DNA from: Mucidula mucida
Taxonomy: Eukaryota > Basidiomycota > Agaricomycetes > Agaricales > Physalacriaceae
DNA length: 54,177 nt
Reading direction: 5' to 3'
Assembly: GCA_015501055.1 (NCBI GenBank)
Contig: JADNYV010000237.1
Coordinates: 1-54,177 of the forward strand
A program made the position numbers and the translations under genes. Of this stretch, positions 9,619 to 21,214 are shown piece after piece (positions within the stretch are counted from its first letter, which is position 1; every line of letters starts with the position of its first letter). The notes below the pieces were generated by a model that was not told the DNA's origin, searched no databases, and saw nothing but the letters and a program-made list of their open reading frames with translations.

Positions 9619-12600
9619 CCTGGACGAAGCGACGACGGAAGGGGAGGAGACGACTCTGGCTTCCTTCGTGACTTTCAAGTCTAACGTACGCCCAAGGGGT
9701 CTTCGCAGTTGGGCCTACCCACCATCATTTCTTTTTCGCATGTTGTGCAATTCCGCATATCTCGTATTTAATCACTTCACCGATACATCTACTGTATATT
9801 TATCCAGCGTTGCTTCGAAAATGGATGTTTGACATCGATAGATGCCGACAGAATGAGTGTAATTTAGCTGAGGTCTACGAGCTCGTAATGGGAAGAGAAT
9901 CTGAACGATAGTGTGATCGACAACTAGATATGAGTACTGTATCTCTACAGCGCGGTTGGACGCAGTGCTTTTGGAAAAGTCTGTGGCAGTGCGTTGAAGG
10001 CACGCTTCGCCATGATCCTCTTTGAACACATACGTGTAGTTGATTTGTCGACGTTACTTAGCATCCTGAGAAGGGAAAGGAGCAGAAGATCTCGCAGCGC
10101 GAGCTGGACATGATTGCTTAGCAGCGTCGTGTCAACGAGCTGGCAGAGGAACGTGCCTCGCAGCATGGAATTCCGAATGAGGCTCCTTTCAGCAGGGTAT
10201 TCCGGACGGTCAAGTAATTGGACGAGTTCTTGATGGTTCGAGCCCCTCAAGATGAAACACGACATATTTCTCAAGCATGACAACAGAAGGTTGGACATTG
10301 TGAATTACGGAGTTTACATAGATTCCGACACCCTTCAAGGACAACGCGCATGGCTTCCGCTTTATTTACCTTGAAAGGCGGGAAGATGCGCACTGGAGAT
10401 TGAGCAGAATGGCGACAAAGAAGGCAAGTAATCCACCTGAACAGAAAGATCACAATTGTATCGGTGTATCCCGTGGTCCGAGCGTGGTGGGTGGGTTTGA
10501 ACTTGCTTGAATGGCCAGGGACTTTAACGACACGCGCGAGGTCATCCGGTATCTTCTCCTGTATAGGAGGACAGCCCCCAGTATCTGTAATTGTCGAAAT
10601 CGAGCAGGTTCTGACATGCTGGCTTGTAAGTGTTCGTCGGAGAGGAAGGAGGAATAAGATGTCTATATCCACACCTTTACATGACAAATAGAATTACTGT
10701 ATAGCACAGCACGTCCGTTTGAATCGGTGAACCAGGCAGCACACTGAGGGAGCAGGTCGCGGTCTACGAAGATAGCTTGGATGTAAAAAACCTTGGTAAA
10801 CAGTAAATCCACCGGGTGCGTTCGCTACGATACAAGATAGTTGATGATTTTCCTTCGACGAGTTAACGTTGCAGCAGAGTGTCCGAACGCTAGAGCACGT
10901 ATACACCCAGAGGGCGCGCCGGTTGATCTTTGGAGATTGGCTGGTTTACGATGCGCCAATTCTACGGAGGATTCTGGGGGCTGGCGACCATTGTGTGCGT
11001 TGTCGGCATTATAATGGTGGTCAGAGGTAAGCAGGACAAACCCGATTAGGCCTTCGCTCCTACCATCATCACCGTATTTCTTCTCTACCTCTCCTCGGAA
11101 TACATACGCGTTTTGTCCTGCTCTACCTGCGTTTCCTCATTTCCGACTATGGCGCCACCATGGTCTTGAAGAAACTGGCCTCTCGGCGCAGTCGCCCTTC
11201 ATACCAGCAATGCAATCTTGCGAATACACCTCTTGGTCGCGACTCTACGATGGGTTCGCGTCGCTAATGCTTTGTTGGCAGGAGGAAGCGAGCAGGTTCA
11301 ATGGAGTGAGGATTGGGGGGCTAAGGCTCAGTGATTGATCTGCTCAGCTTTCTGTTCCAGCTTACGAGACTTCCAACCATGATTCCTGCTGCGAGCCTTG
11401 AATGCTCGAGCGTCTTTGCGGTGTTCCAGCGTGATTTGTGGCACCTCGTCAGGGCAGGTTCCTTCGACAATGCGGTTTGGATGCAGAGTCCTTCACGACG
11501 GCGCGTTCTTCGATATCGGGTGCATTTCCTCTGGATCTCAACACAAGAGCCATACGATGTTCCCCGCCATGTCCTCGATCGTGTTAGACCACCGCACGGT
11601 TGCCAACATACTCGCCCTCTACACGCACACATCATACTCGTTTCGACCGGACTGTATCGACCTCCACGGCGCTCGATATTTCCATGCCTCATTGCGATTC
11701 CAGGTACCAACATTACCATCTTGAACGAACGCCGGTGTACCATGCAGTCAAGCCTTACCACCTTCCCAGCATGTCCCCTCCAGCATATGCTGCTGCAATG
11801 GATACGCAAAGAACCTTTCCAGTACGTTTTGCGTGTTGAGAGCCGAGTTGGGAAAGAATCCTTGGGCTGACCACCGTTCTAGGCGTTGTCGGCGTCTTGA
11901 TGGTGGTCAGACGACATGCCCGCCACCATTCCCAACGTCAATAATGCTGCACCTACGGCACTCGAATATCATGAAGGGTGGCGAAGAACGCTGTAGCTGT
12001 ACTTGGGGTCGTGTTCCGCCGCTCTGGGGTTTGAGCTGATTTGGATACAGCCTGTCTTGGTTGGGAGAGCCGGGAACGAGATCTGTGCCAATCTCTTCGC
12101 GTAGCCTGCTTGCCTACCGTTCGTCGTTCAAACGGAGACATCCTATGCGCGTCTTTTCCGCTGTCCGTCGAATCACACATATATATCTTGCTGAGGTTCT
12201 TACCAGCTTTCAAGTTTTCTTCTCGCCTACTCGCCGTGCCAAAGAAGACACATTCGGAGAGCAAGTACATTGCTGGGACCTTGATTCTGCTCATCCGCCG
12301 TCGTGACGTCCCCAACCACTGTCCATCGCCCCTTCATATTTGGAGTTTCGTTATGAGGCCAGATGTCTACCGCTCAATACAGATGTTGGGCGTCTAATTC
12401 TCTTCAAACATGTTGCAGATAGCTACTGTACGTTATTTAATTCGGCTATCTTTTCATTCATCTCACGGGCACGCCTGCCGTTTTTCGCAGCTCATATGAG
12501 CCTTCTTAGACGGGTTCAATTGACACAGCAAGTCTGCGGGCATCACACTTGTAAGTCGTTCAGACCATTCTTACTCGCCGCGGACTGATGTAATTAGGCA

Positions 12601-12732
12601 ATGTACATAGTCTTGTGGCTGAATTCACTTTAGTATCAATTGCACACAGCAAGTCACCCAGCACAGCGGAAAGAGACTTTCAGACGCAAGCTCGCTGTCA
12701 GTTGAATGACAGGAGAAATGAATGTTGTCGAA
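9619..12732. other. Intergenic region between STAND genes A and B
   Basis: No supported gene. Bases 10980-11340 resemble 17460-17760 beyond gene B and include one copy of a roughly 60-nt fold-back repeat at 11012-11074. Bases 11996-12400 resemble 2320-2865. This mosaic is what a tandem duplication of a STAND gene with its flanks would leave. A shorter fold-back variant lies at about 11899-11936. Open frames over 130 codons here (such as 11331-11870) have no recognisable motif and overlap opposite-strand frames, so I treat them as chance. Confidence 0.55.
11012..11074 (+). repeat. Short fold-back repeat, family member 1
   Basis: The core is ATGGTGGTCAGAGGTAAGCA, then a CCCGATTAGGC segment, ending CCTACCATCATC. 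The two ends are partly complementary. Relatives occur at 17492-17552, 30314-30377, 37993-38055 (inverted) and 44696-44759, with shorter variants near 11899 and 16497. Confidence 0.7.
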
Positions 12733-12850
12733 ACCTGACGCAAGGTCCAGTCCTGACTGGTTGGCGCCGCAGCTGAAGGTCCTTGTCTTGGCTTCTATGC
12801 TCGCTCACAGGACGCTGAGATGAGTCTGCGAAAGGTCGTGGAGCCCTGGT
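12733..12850 (+). promoter_or_regulatory. Conserved block upstream of STAND gene B
   Basis: It aligns with 6786-6890 upstream of gene A, sharing TCCAGTCC, CTGGTTGGCGC and CCTTGTCTTGG. It ends about 110 bp before the ATG. Conservation in a position without an open frame suggests promoter or 5' UTR sequence, but it may only reflect recent duplication. Confidence 0.5.
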
Positions 12851-12957
12851 TAGAGGTCTTTTTCTCGTGTCAAGCTTTACGGTACCTGGAATGATAGAGT
12901 CGGAGGTCACCTTCTCCGGAACTTTTCTCCGTCGACACTCACATCCCATCACTCACC

Positions 12958-15381
12958 ATGTCGTTCGACCCCACCGCTATCGTATCCCTCATCGAGAACT
13001 GCATCAAAGTATACGGCTATGCCGCAGACGTCAAGCACTCATCCTCAGAGCGTCGTCGGCTTCTCGATGAAGTTCGTTCTTTGCAGTCGCAATTGGAGGC
13101 GCTCCGGAATCTAGCGGAGACGCCTGGCATTGCCGGCGACGAGGCTTCGATGGGACAGCTCGCCAAGGTATTAGACTCGTCGGAACCCTTCGCGAAAGTG
13201 GTGGACGAAACTCTCGGGCGCGTCAAAGACGTTTTGACTTTTGGAACGTCTGATCCTCAAGCAAACCGGTTCAAGGTCTTGGGAAAGCGGGGGGCCGCTG
13301 CGCTGTGGTGGACAATTGACAAGGCGGAGGTTAAGGACTTGCTCTCTGACCTGGAGCGCTACAAGAGCCGGATTGGTCTCGCATTGCAGCACGATACGTT
13401 GTGAGTTGCAATTCTTGCCCTTGTTGCGATGCGAATCTTATGTCTTACAGTGACCACATCATCATTGAGCACTTCGCGATGTTCGGTATCGGTTTTGGAG
13501 AATCAGACGGGATTTCATAGCCGAGTACCGTCTCAAGGTCGCCAAGTTCATTTCAGAGAACGACTTTGTTGGCCACCAGAACATTTTGATCGAGGAAAGA
13601 CTTCCTGAGACGGGAACATGGGTGCTACAGCATCCGAAATTCGTGGCATGGCGAGACGACAGTACATCGGAGCGAACCGTTTGGTTTCATGGGCTTCGTG
13701 CGTTCGATTGTACTATTAAAACGATTGACACCTAAATAAGTGATCCTAGCTGGAGTTGGAAAATCTGTCATCGCGTCAGTTGGCCGGCGGTAGTTCATTC
13801 AATGCCGATGTTGACGTCTTCCTTTGCAGAGCTTTTCTTGTCGACCACCTTCGATCCATGGATAACATTGTACTCTCGGTGTTCTGCAGATACTCTTCCG
13901 ATACCTTCACCACCTCATTCCCGGTCCTACGCGGACTTCTTCGACAGCTCATGGAAAAAATCCCGAAGGTTCCGCCCGCTCTATATGCCCTGTATCACAG
14001 TCAAACTCAGCCCGAACCAAAGACACTCCCCGGCTTACTCAACGACTTGGCAGCCTCCCATGGAGGACCAATATATATTGTCATTGACGCTCTTGACGAG
14101 TGCCCAATCCGTATCGAGCTCCTACGTGCAGTCCAGGGTCTTGCTTCCTCCTTTCGGATACTTGTCACCTCGCGTCCAGTGTTCGGAGAGATTCATGATC
14201 ATTCGACCATCGAAATTTGTGCTGCGGATGAGGACATTCTCACTGCCGTCGATACAACTCTCCAAAAGCTCAAGCACACCTGGTTGGACGAGGCGCTGAA
14301 GCAAACGATACGAGCAAAAATTGTCGAGAAGGCGGATGGTATGTTTCTCCTAGCCTCGCTGCAGCTCCGCGAATTGGAGCGCGACGTTACCCGCCGATGT
14401 GATGTCCTCGATATTCTCGATTCCCTGCCGCGCACGTTGGACGACGCGTACAAGTTGACGTTTCAACGAATCCGCGAGCAGGGTGAACGGACGAATGAGT
14501 TGGTTTGTCGCGTACTGGCTCTAGCTGCCACACTGCATGTGCGAGGAACCAAATTCATGCAACATTTCCTTGCAGAAGGCGATACGACCCAATATACGGA
14601 TATCGAGACTATCTTTCAGTGTTGTCATGGCCTTGTTTGTAGGCGTGATGATACTATGCATCAACAATATTTTGCAGTCATATGTATGTGATCTTGTCGC
14701 ATACTCTATTGAGGAGCATGCTAACAGGCTTGTGACCAGATTATTCTGTGCATGAGTATACCACCACACACTGGGCGGCACTCTTTCCAGAGCATCCCAG
14801 TCAAAATTATGTTTGTCTTGAATTGGGATATGCTGTCCTGACAATGACAGGCCCCATCGACATGGAGCAAGAGAACCTACAAGAATCAGACGAGTTGTTC
14901 AATGTTCAGTGCTGGCACGCGGTCATATTATCCGAATCGGAGTCCGAGGAGTTCAAACAGGTCATATCTATCCTCTCAGCTCCTGCAGTCATAGCATTGC
15001 TTGTTGAACACTATCCAGGACTTGTGCCCTTTGTCCATGATCCTTTACTGATTGCATGTTACTGCCAGTACTGTAGTGTCATGGAATATATGATAAAGAC
15101 TGAACCTGGAGATGTGCAGCGCTTCAGAGAATCAATGCGTGCCTGTAGAAATGATGGAGCCTTGGAACTATGTATATCATGTCTCATGATGCGGCCGGAC
15201 TGGAACCATATTCGCTATCAACCCGGATCGGAAAGGGATTTGACGTGCGTTTACATTGTATCAGTCACTGCGATGTATTGATTCTTAATGTTATAGCGAT
15301 GCCGAAGAGGACGATGAGTCACATAGTCATGCCGAGGACGACGAGAGACGGGAAGGGGCATTGTCTCCTGATGATTTCTAG
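12958..15381 (+). CDS. STAND/NLR-like NACHT protein B
   Basis: Proposed exons are 12958-13400, 13451-13485, 13521-13697, 13750-13774, 13830-14683, 14740-15244 and 15297-15381, about 707 residues. The order of domains is as in copy A: N-terminal helical domain (MSFDPTAIVSL to LERYKSRIGLALQHD), NACHT with the P-loop PGVGKS on a 25-nt micro-exon, VIDALDECP, VTSRPVF, and YSVHEYTTTHWAALFP. The C-terminus is a distinct acidic tail rich in D, E and H (DAEEDDESHSHAEDD). The heptad linker of copy A is absent. The second exon lacks the GT donor that copy C uses at the matching place (TTGAGC instead of GTGAGC), so B must use a donor further on, leaving a 35-nt intron; this exon is the weakest part of the model. 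Same likely role as copy A. Confidence 0.82.
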
Positions 15382-16789
15382 CCTGGATGCAGTGACGACG
15401 GAATGCAAAGATATTGCGAGGAGACAACTCTGTTCTGTCTCCCTCCGGTGACTTACAAGTCATACATACACCTGCTACTTTCAAGGACTCTTTATTTCGT
15501 ACCCACCCATCTTTGTTTCTCTTTTCGCGTAACTCGTATTTAATCGCTACTCTCTCTGCTACTGTGTATATCCATATCTGTTTGAATACTCGATAATAGA
15601 CACCTACTCACACTCAGCGAAACGCGCAGCGAACTGAGAGTACAGTAATCTAGTTGAGACGGTAAATGCCGAACGACCAATACCCGAAGGGAAAGAGTAT
15701 CAAGGATATAGGGCAAGATAGCATTAGTACAGTAGAACTAGGAGCCCAGTCAGCGGCGTGAAGCCTAGGGCGAAAGAAGAAGTCCTAGTTTGGCGGCGGA
15801 CGCTGGCAACGAAGATAATGATTGTGACAAAGGCGACAAATCAAACGGGCCTAGCATGCGACGAGAACAAAACCGAGCCAACCGAAAGCAGATGAGTTCT
15901 GGTTTGAGACTAGATGGATGTTGGTGACAATTGGGAACGTGCGACCACTGCGATCCTCCCTTTGTCTGTCCTTGAGACTGTAAATAAAAGAAGGACAACT
16001 CGCCCCGTCCTACTATCCTAGGTTCTGCTCTTTCGTAGACCTGGGCGTCCAAACCGATTGATTGCTTCACGACGTTGGGACGCACCGATGCAACAGGATC
16101 CTTTCTTTCAGGTAGGTGCTTTCCCCCCGGTCCTCGAGAACAAATTTAAGCCAGCCCGTAAGTACTCTTTGGCGATAAATCGAAAAGGAAGGTCCTTACA
16201 AAGCCAAACTTGATTTATGGTTTGGCACCGAACATCCGCGTAGTTGTGAGTCTGACCTACAAAGGTTCACTAAATAGCTTGACGATTCAAAAACACATAC
16301 CAGAATCAAAGTCCAAAGCCCATCGTCTGCCTCAGCAACGGCATGGGAACCAGAGGTTCCTGCAGTACGACCTATCTTCGATGAATCTGCAGCAAGGAAA
16401 CGCGCCGGAGATACAGCCAATTTATATGCAGTGGTCGTAAGGGAGGACTCTTGAGGGCTGACCACTTTCCAGGCGTCGTCGGCGTATCCGCGGTCGTGAT
16501 GGTGGCAAGCAGGACACGCCCGCCGCCATCACCGCACTCCCAGTGTGATCAATTGATCTGAGAGCGGCCTCACAAGAGTAAGCGTAAAGGAAGGAAAAAA
16601 CATATCAGAAAGCATCGTCAGAACAGGAAGCAGTACAGTAAACTGTAGGAACGTTGACGAAATGTGTAACATTCTAGGGCATGGAAGGCGCTCTAGATAA
16701 ACGTACTCGCTTGCAGTGGAGAACAACGTCAACGAAGATAGTCACCGAGACCAACGTAAGGGTTTTGATATCGCATCCTCGACAATCTA

Positions 16790-17000
16790 GCTGGCCTGAA
16801 TTGATATAACAAATAACATGCGACGGGGTCGATATGTGCTTCTTCGCTACGTACAATATCGAGTTTTGGGAACGCGCTACCGGAGAATGTGGTCATTGCG
16901 ATCCTCCGTTGTTCTTTCCTTTCCTTGGAATGAGTAAACCTGAGAGAAAAGGCGGGGTGGCTGAAACTTACCTTGCATCGCCACAGCGTATACAAGTGGT
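16790..17000 (+). repeat. Dispersed repeat, copy 2 (pair with 790-1000)
   Basis: Same orientation as copy 1, sharing GCTACGTACAATATCGA and GTGGTCATTGCGATCCTCCG. It has a few insertions relative to copy 1. Confidence 0.7.
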
Positions 17001-17491
17001 CAGTTTAAATGGCTAGGACACGAAGTTACACTGGTGTGCGAGGTACCCGATATTTTCTCCCCGAGGATAGTAGAGGAAATGTATGATTGATGAGAGAGAG
17101 GCGAGCCGGCTTGTAAGTATTCGTCTGCTACCGAGCTTGATGAATAGAAACCCCCCGTACGATAGTGTGTAACGTCCGCGGTATCGAGTCGGACAAATGG
17201 TGCAGCGAAGGAGAGGCAGAGGTCCGTCAACAGTTCGCGCGGCCTACAAAACAGCATAGCTAGAGTACGAACAGTTTCGAAGACATACCATGGCAAGTTC
17301 AAAGACTATCGACAGCCGGAGCCAGAGTTGGCTGTCCTTCGAAGAGTTCCAGCAAATCCCAGATGATGGACCGAGAGAACGCGCCGAGTAGTCGCGTTAG
17401 AATGGCATGGCCGAATTATGAAGGATCCTGGCGAGCAGTGTTGGTGAAGAACTCTTGGTGCTGGCTAACGTCGTCGCCGTCTCCGCGGTCT

Positions 17492-17552
17492 TGATGATGG
17501 TTAGAGGCAAGCAAGACACGCCCGATTAGGCTTTGTTCCTACCATCATCACC
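17492..17552 (+). repeat. Short fold-back repeat, family member 2
   Basis: It begins GATGATGGTTAGAGGCAAGC and ends CCTACCATCATC; the ends pair as GATGATGGT and ACCATCATC. It is the most symmetrical copy in the window. Confidence 0.7.
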
Positions 17553-17929
17553 GTGGAACTATATTCACATTTTGTCGGGCTCTATCTGCTTCCCGTCGAA
17601 TGCGCCGCCAAGTTCTCGAAGAAACTGGGCCTCTCACCGGCGCAGTCACCCTTCATACCATGCCCGACGATGGGTTCGCGTCGTGACTGCTTTGTTGGCA
17701 GTAGGCAGCGAGCAGATTCAAATGGAGCGAGCATTGGGGGCTAAGGCTCAGCGGTACGTTTTGTTCGTATGCGATGATGATTGATCCGACAAAGATGTCG
17801 GCGTCCTCGGCGATAAACGAAGGTGATTCACTCAACGCTTTCTCTCCTCAGAGCCGATATATAGAACCAATTGTCACGTATGCGACGTGTATATCGCGTG
17901 AACAATCCTCATGGACGTTTTGAACATCC

Positions 17930-18247
17930 AGTAAATTCATCGACTTTCTTTAAGATATCCAACATCACAACGTTGTGCTTAAACACATGTTTCTTAAGAG
18001 TATTTAAGATCGCCGCTGAGATTGTTGAGCAAGTCACAGTTCACCGTCGCTTAGATGCGACGCTTAAGCAGCTTAAGAGTGTTTGAGATTGTGCTCGATT
18101 GTGTAGGAACTCATCAACAGTCGAGATCACCATGCTCAGAATGCTTAAGAACCTTAAGATCTTAAAGATGCATAACACATACTCATTCGACATTGATGAT
18201 ACACATTGTTCTTAAGACATGCTTGAGAAATTGATACTTAAGAACGT
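17930..18247 (+). repeat. Left inverted end and subterminal motif array of the KDZ element
   Basis: The first 80 bp pair with the right end. The rest carries repeated CTTAAG or close variants (near 17992, 18063, 18072, 18143, 18152, 18211 and 18237) in both orientations, often followed by A or AG. The array runs up to the stop codon of the HMG-like gene, so its 3' UTR lies within the array. Such arrays usually bind transposase. Confidence 0.75.
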
Positions 18248-20516
18248 TCAAGCAACTTCGGGCACGCGTTCGGCAATAATCGCGTAGCCCTTCCCGGTCG
18301 ACACAATGATTTGAGCGCTGCATAGTGTTCATATCAGTATCAATGTCAAGAACACAGATAAGACACTTACGACTTCTCCGAAGAATCACTGCTGTCCTTT
18401 GTGTTGCCTCGAATGCTGCGTCGGAGGGGTCTAACGGGTGTTTTCACAGCTTTCCTGCCAACCGGCGCCACCTTCTTCTCCGTGCTGAGAATGGGGTTAG
18501 CCATATTAACACCAATATTAGCCGCGCACTATATACCTTGTGACAATCTTCACCCTCTTACTAGCGGGGGCCTCCGAAGTTGCTGCCGTTCCTCCAGCAC
18601 GCTTGTTTCCTCGCTTGGTGGCTAAATAACAGGCATCAGAAACTCAGCTACACAACAGAATATTGAGATGTACCTTGTTTATTCGCAGCTGGTGGAATAT
18701 TCTCGCTGTCTTGTCCCCCTGGACTAGCCATACCCTTACAAAGAACATCAGTTGGTAGCTGAGAGTGTTGAGTGTTGCTATCTGTCACCATATTGTTTTC
18801 GATCAGCATGTTCTTCGGTGGGCCATTCTCCTTCGGCGGGTCGCTCTCCTTCGGCGGTTCGCTCTCCTTCGGCAGGTCGCTCTCCTTCAGCGGGTTGCTC
18901 TCCTTCAGCGGGTCATCCTCCTTCGGTGCGTCGCTCTCCTTCGGCGTGTCGCTCTCCTTCGCCATATTGCTCTCCTTCGGCGGGTTGCTCTCCTTCAGCA
19001 CATTGCTCTTCTTCGGCATCTCATGACTATCGGCACTGCTGAATGCTGACAACTTTAGTAGTCGTCATAATAGAAGTTGTACACTTACTGTCTAGGCTGT
19101 CGTTAATCTCGAATAAGACAAATCCTGGTGGGAGTTTCTTGAATGCCTCGAAGAGATCATATAGCACTTGAATTCTCATCAGCGAGGGGTTTGAGACTAC
19201 GATACCAGGTGGAAGCGTCTTTGAGAAGGAAACATCATCCCATGGAATTGGACCAACATTCGGGATCGAGTCCTTAACTTGACTAAGCATGTAATCTGGT
19301 AAAAGAACGGCATCTAGCAGTGAATTCTACCAGAATATCTGAACAACATACCAAATTGAGCTTGAACGAAGAGACCCAAGAGATCTCGGAGTTGTATGAT
19401 AGTTAGCGTCTCGATGTTGTAGTCGCTACTTGGGAAGATCGGGCATCCCAAAGGATCACACTTGAACGACTTCTGCGCCTCTGTCAAGACCCGTGCTTGG
19501 ATAGTGCTGTTAACTGATAATGGAGGAGTTGTAACGAAAGACATATAAGTAGATAGATACACACATGGGACAGTCTTTGAATAATCCTTCCAGGCTTGAA
19601 TCACGGCTGTCTTGTAGTCTGTGTGCTGCATGCTGAAACTCGGCTGATTGTTTGAAGCCCGTAACTCGATTCTATCATCTGGAATGAGAGTTGGCAGTAT
19701 GCAGGAGGGCACAACGTACGTGCCGCGCTGTAGTTTCTCGTCTTCCCCACGAAATGCAAAACAGAGGTGAAAGGAAGTGAATCCAAGTTGACCGGGGCCA
19801 TGACCGATAAGGCTAGAGAGCAATTGTTGCATCTCTTCTCTGAACCGCTGTTGATTCCTGTGATGAATATGAGCATACACGAGGAGAAAGTGTGGCTGAT
19901 GAACGTACTCATAAATGGTCTCTTGACCATTCTTCGCCAGCTTGTCTGCTTGTGATCGGTATTGGTCTTGGTTCATGCCCTCCCATTTCGTCTTCAGCGC
20001 TGTCTGATACATTCCCGGATGCTCTAGATGTGTGATATTAGCCTCCTTTCGCATCTCGTTTACCTCGGTGTTGACTTCGGCGCCAACCTCCTGCTTAAAA
20101 AGTTGAAACGCCGTTGGCGGAGAGGCTGAAGAACGCATCAGAAGGGAAGAGGTGGGTGTCGAAGGCGGCGGTGCGGTAGAAAGCCCACGAGACTTAAGTG
20201 TCTTTGTTCGCATGCGATCCTTCTTGTTGCGAAACGCATCGGCAACGGACTAAATAAAAAGTAAGTGCTATTGTTGTGCAAAGATAAGTAGCACACCTAC
20301 CTTTCGAAACTTGATAAGATCATTACCGCAGGCTGAACCATACTTGGTTTCCCATTCAGTCTTCTTTTCCGTCATCCAACTATCAAGATCGGCGTCGTCC
20401 TCAGGCTCGGGGAGTCCAACTCGCAATGGCTTGCCCCACTTTGTCTTTGAAGCGAATTCAGCCAAGGCTGCCTTGAGCCAGACTTGCTGGTCCTTTGGGA
20501 GAGGGGAACTAGGCAT
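18248..20516 (-). CDS. HMG-box-like nuclear protein with hexapeptide repeats (KDZ cargo)
   Basis: I can splice one gene from the ATG at 20516 to the TGA at 18248, about 600 residues, with GT-AG introns near 20250-20300, 19856-19908, 19297-19352, 19043-19088 and three more after 18690. Residues of about 110-170 look like a divergent HMG box: PTAFQLFKQEV, later KTKWEGMNQDQYRSQADKLA. The middle, about 250 residues, has no motif I recognise. Then come about eleven tandem six-residue units of the PKESD/PKESN type. The C-terminus is lysine/arginine-rich (TKRGNKRAGG, KRVKIV), suggesting nuclear localisation and DNA binding. It lies inside the KDZ element, divergent from the next gene. A role as accessory factor or chromatin protein is inference. 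Confidence 0.7.
18810..19015 (-). repeat. 18-bp tandem repeats coding for PKES[D/N] hexapeptides
   Basis: Eleven or so 18-bp units, on the forward strand reading like TCGCTCTCCTTCGGCGGG, lie in frame in the HMG-like gene. Unit variation is mostly in the last codons. Length polymorphism between strains is likely. Confidence 0.85.
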
Positions 20517-21214
20517 TGTGATCGCCGATAATATGACAAGGATGAGATGGGGGAAAGAGGCAGAGTTTGTTGATCGTCAAAGTTGGACAGCTAGAGCAAG
20601 TGGACGCGGCCCGATGACGTGCTGAGAATGTCAGAGACGGTAAATTTCAGCCGTTAATCGGACTGAGAAAGGCCTAGGAAGCGCTTGCCAACCGATTCTC
20701 TGAAGCGGAAAGATACCAATGCAGATGCTGCAGCCCAAAAAATTCACCCGACAGCGTAGTTTAGGGCTCATTCTGCAGTTTCCACATGCCACCAGCACTT
20801 AAAAAAACCAAGAGATCCGACGCAGCAGTCCAAGAGCAACAGAAATTCAAAATAACACGGAACCAAAATCTAAGTGCCACAATGTCAGCATTAAGAAGTG
20901 TTCGAGGCCAATCACCGGTCAGAGAAAGCCCAAGAGTTTCTGCACAAGTTTCTGTAATAGTTATTTCCAAGTCGAGTACCATTGGGATGTTCGTTCACTA
21001 ATGGCGGTGGTAGAAGGTTAAGACGTGTTAGCATGCCAAATCGGGAACACACGTGATAAGTCCAATCGCGTCTCCTCGCGGTTTTGTTTCTTCAAATTCT
21101 TTGCTCCTATGAGTCCTATCTCCACGGCACGGCTGTGGTTTAGGCTTATCGGTATCTTCCGCTATGAAAACACATCCTTGCCTTCCTGTCTTCGGACTCT
21201 GGTGTATCATCATC
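20517..21214. promoter_or_regulatory. Divergent intergenic region inside the KDZ element
   Basis: About 700 bp separates two genes read in opposite directions, so both promoters should be here. It includes a small forward open frame, 20786-21001, starting MPPALKKTKRSDAA and rich in K, R and S. It could be a separate small basic protein or an upstream exon of the next gene, but I see no decisive splice link. Confidence 0.4.

Larger units (their letters stand above)
15382..17921. other. Intergenic region between STAND gene B and the KDZ element
   Basis: No supported gene. It holds the second copy of the 790-1000 repeat (16790-17000), a short fold-back variant near 16497-16541, a full fold-back at 17492-17552, and a stretch (17460-17760) resembling 10980-11340. 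The sequence ends in the 8-bp target duplication of the KDZ element. Confidence 0.55.

Noticed and set aside
11331..11870. 179-codon forward open frame between STAND genes A and B
   Set aside because: A 162-codon frame overlaps it on the other strand, neither shows a motif, and the interval is otherwise repeat-like; probably chance openness in GC-rich sequence.
17900..17929. CAATC (17902-17906 and just right of 28960) as the KDZ target duplication
   Set aside because: Only five bases match and they lie outside the inverted ends, whereas the 8-bp GAACATCC abuts them.
18752..19052. Three forward open frames rich in serine or leucine over the 18-bp repeats
   Set aside because: They arise because the repeat unit lacks stops in all forward frames. 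The reverse-strand frame joins with good splice sites into the HMG-like gene.
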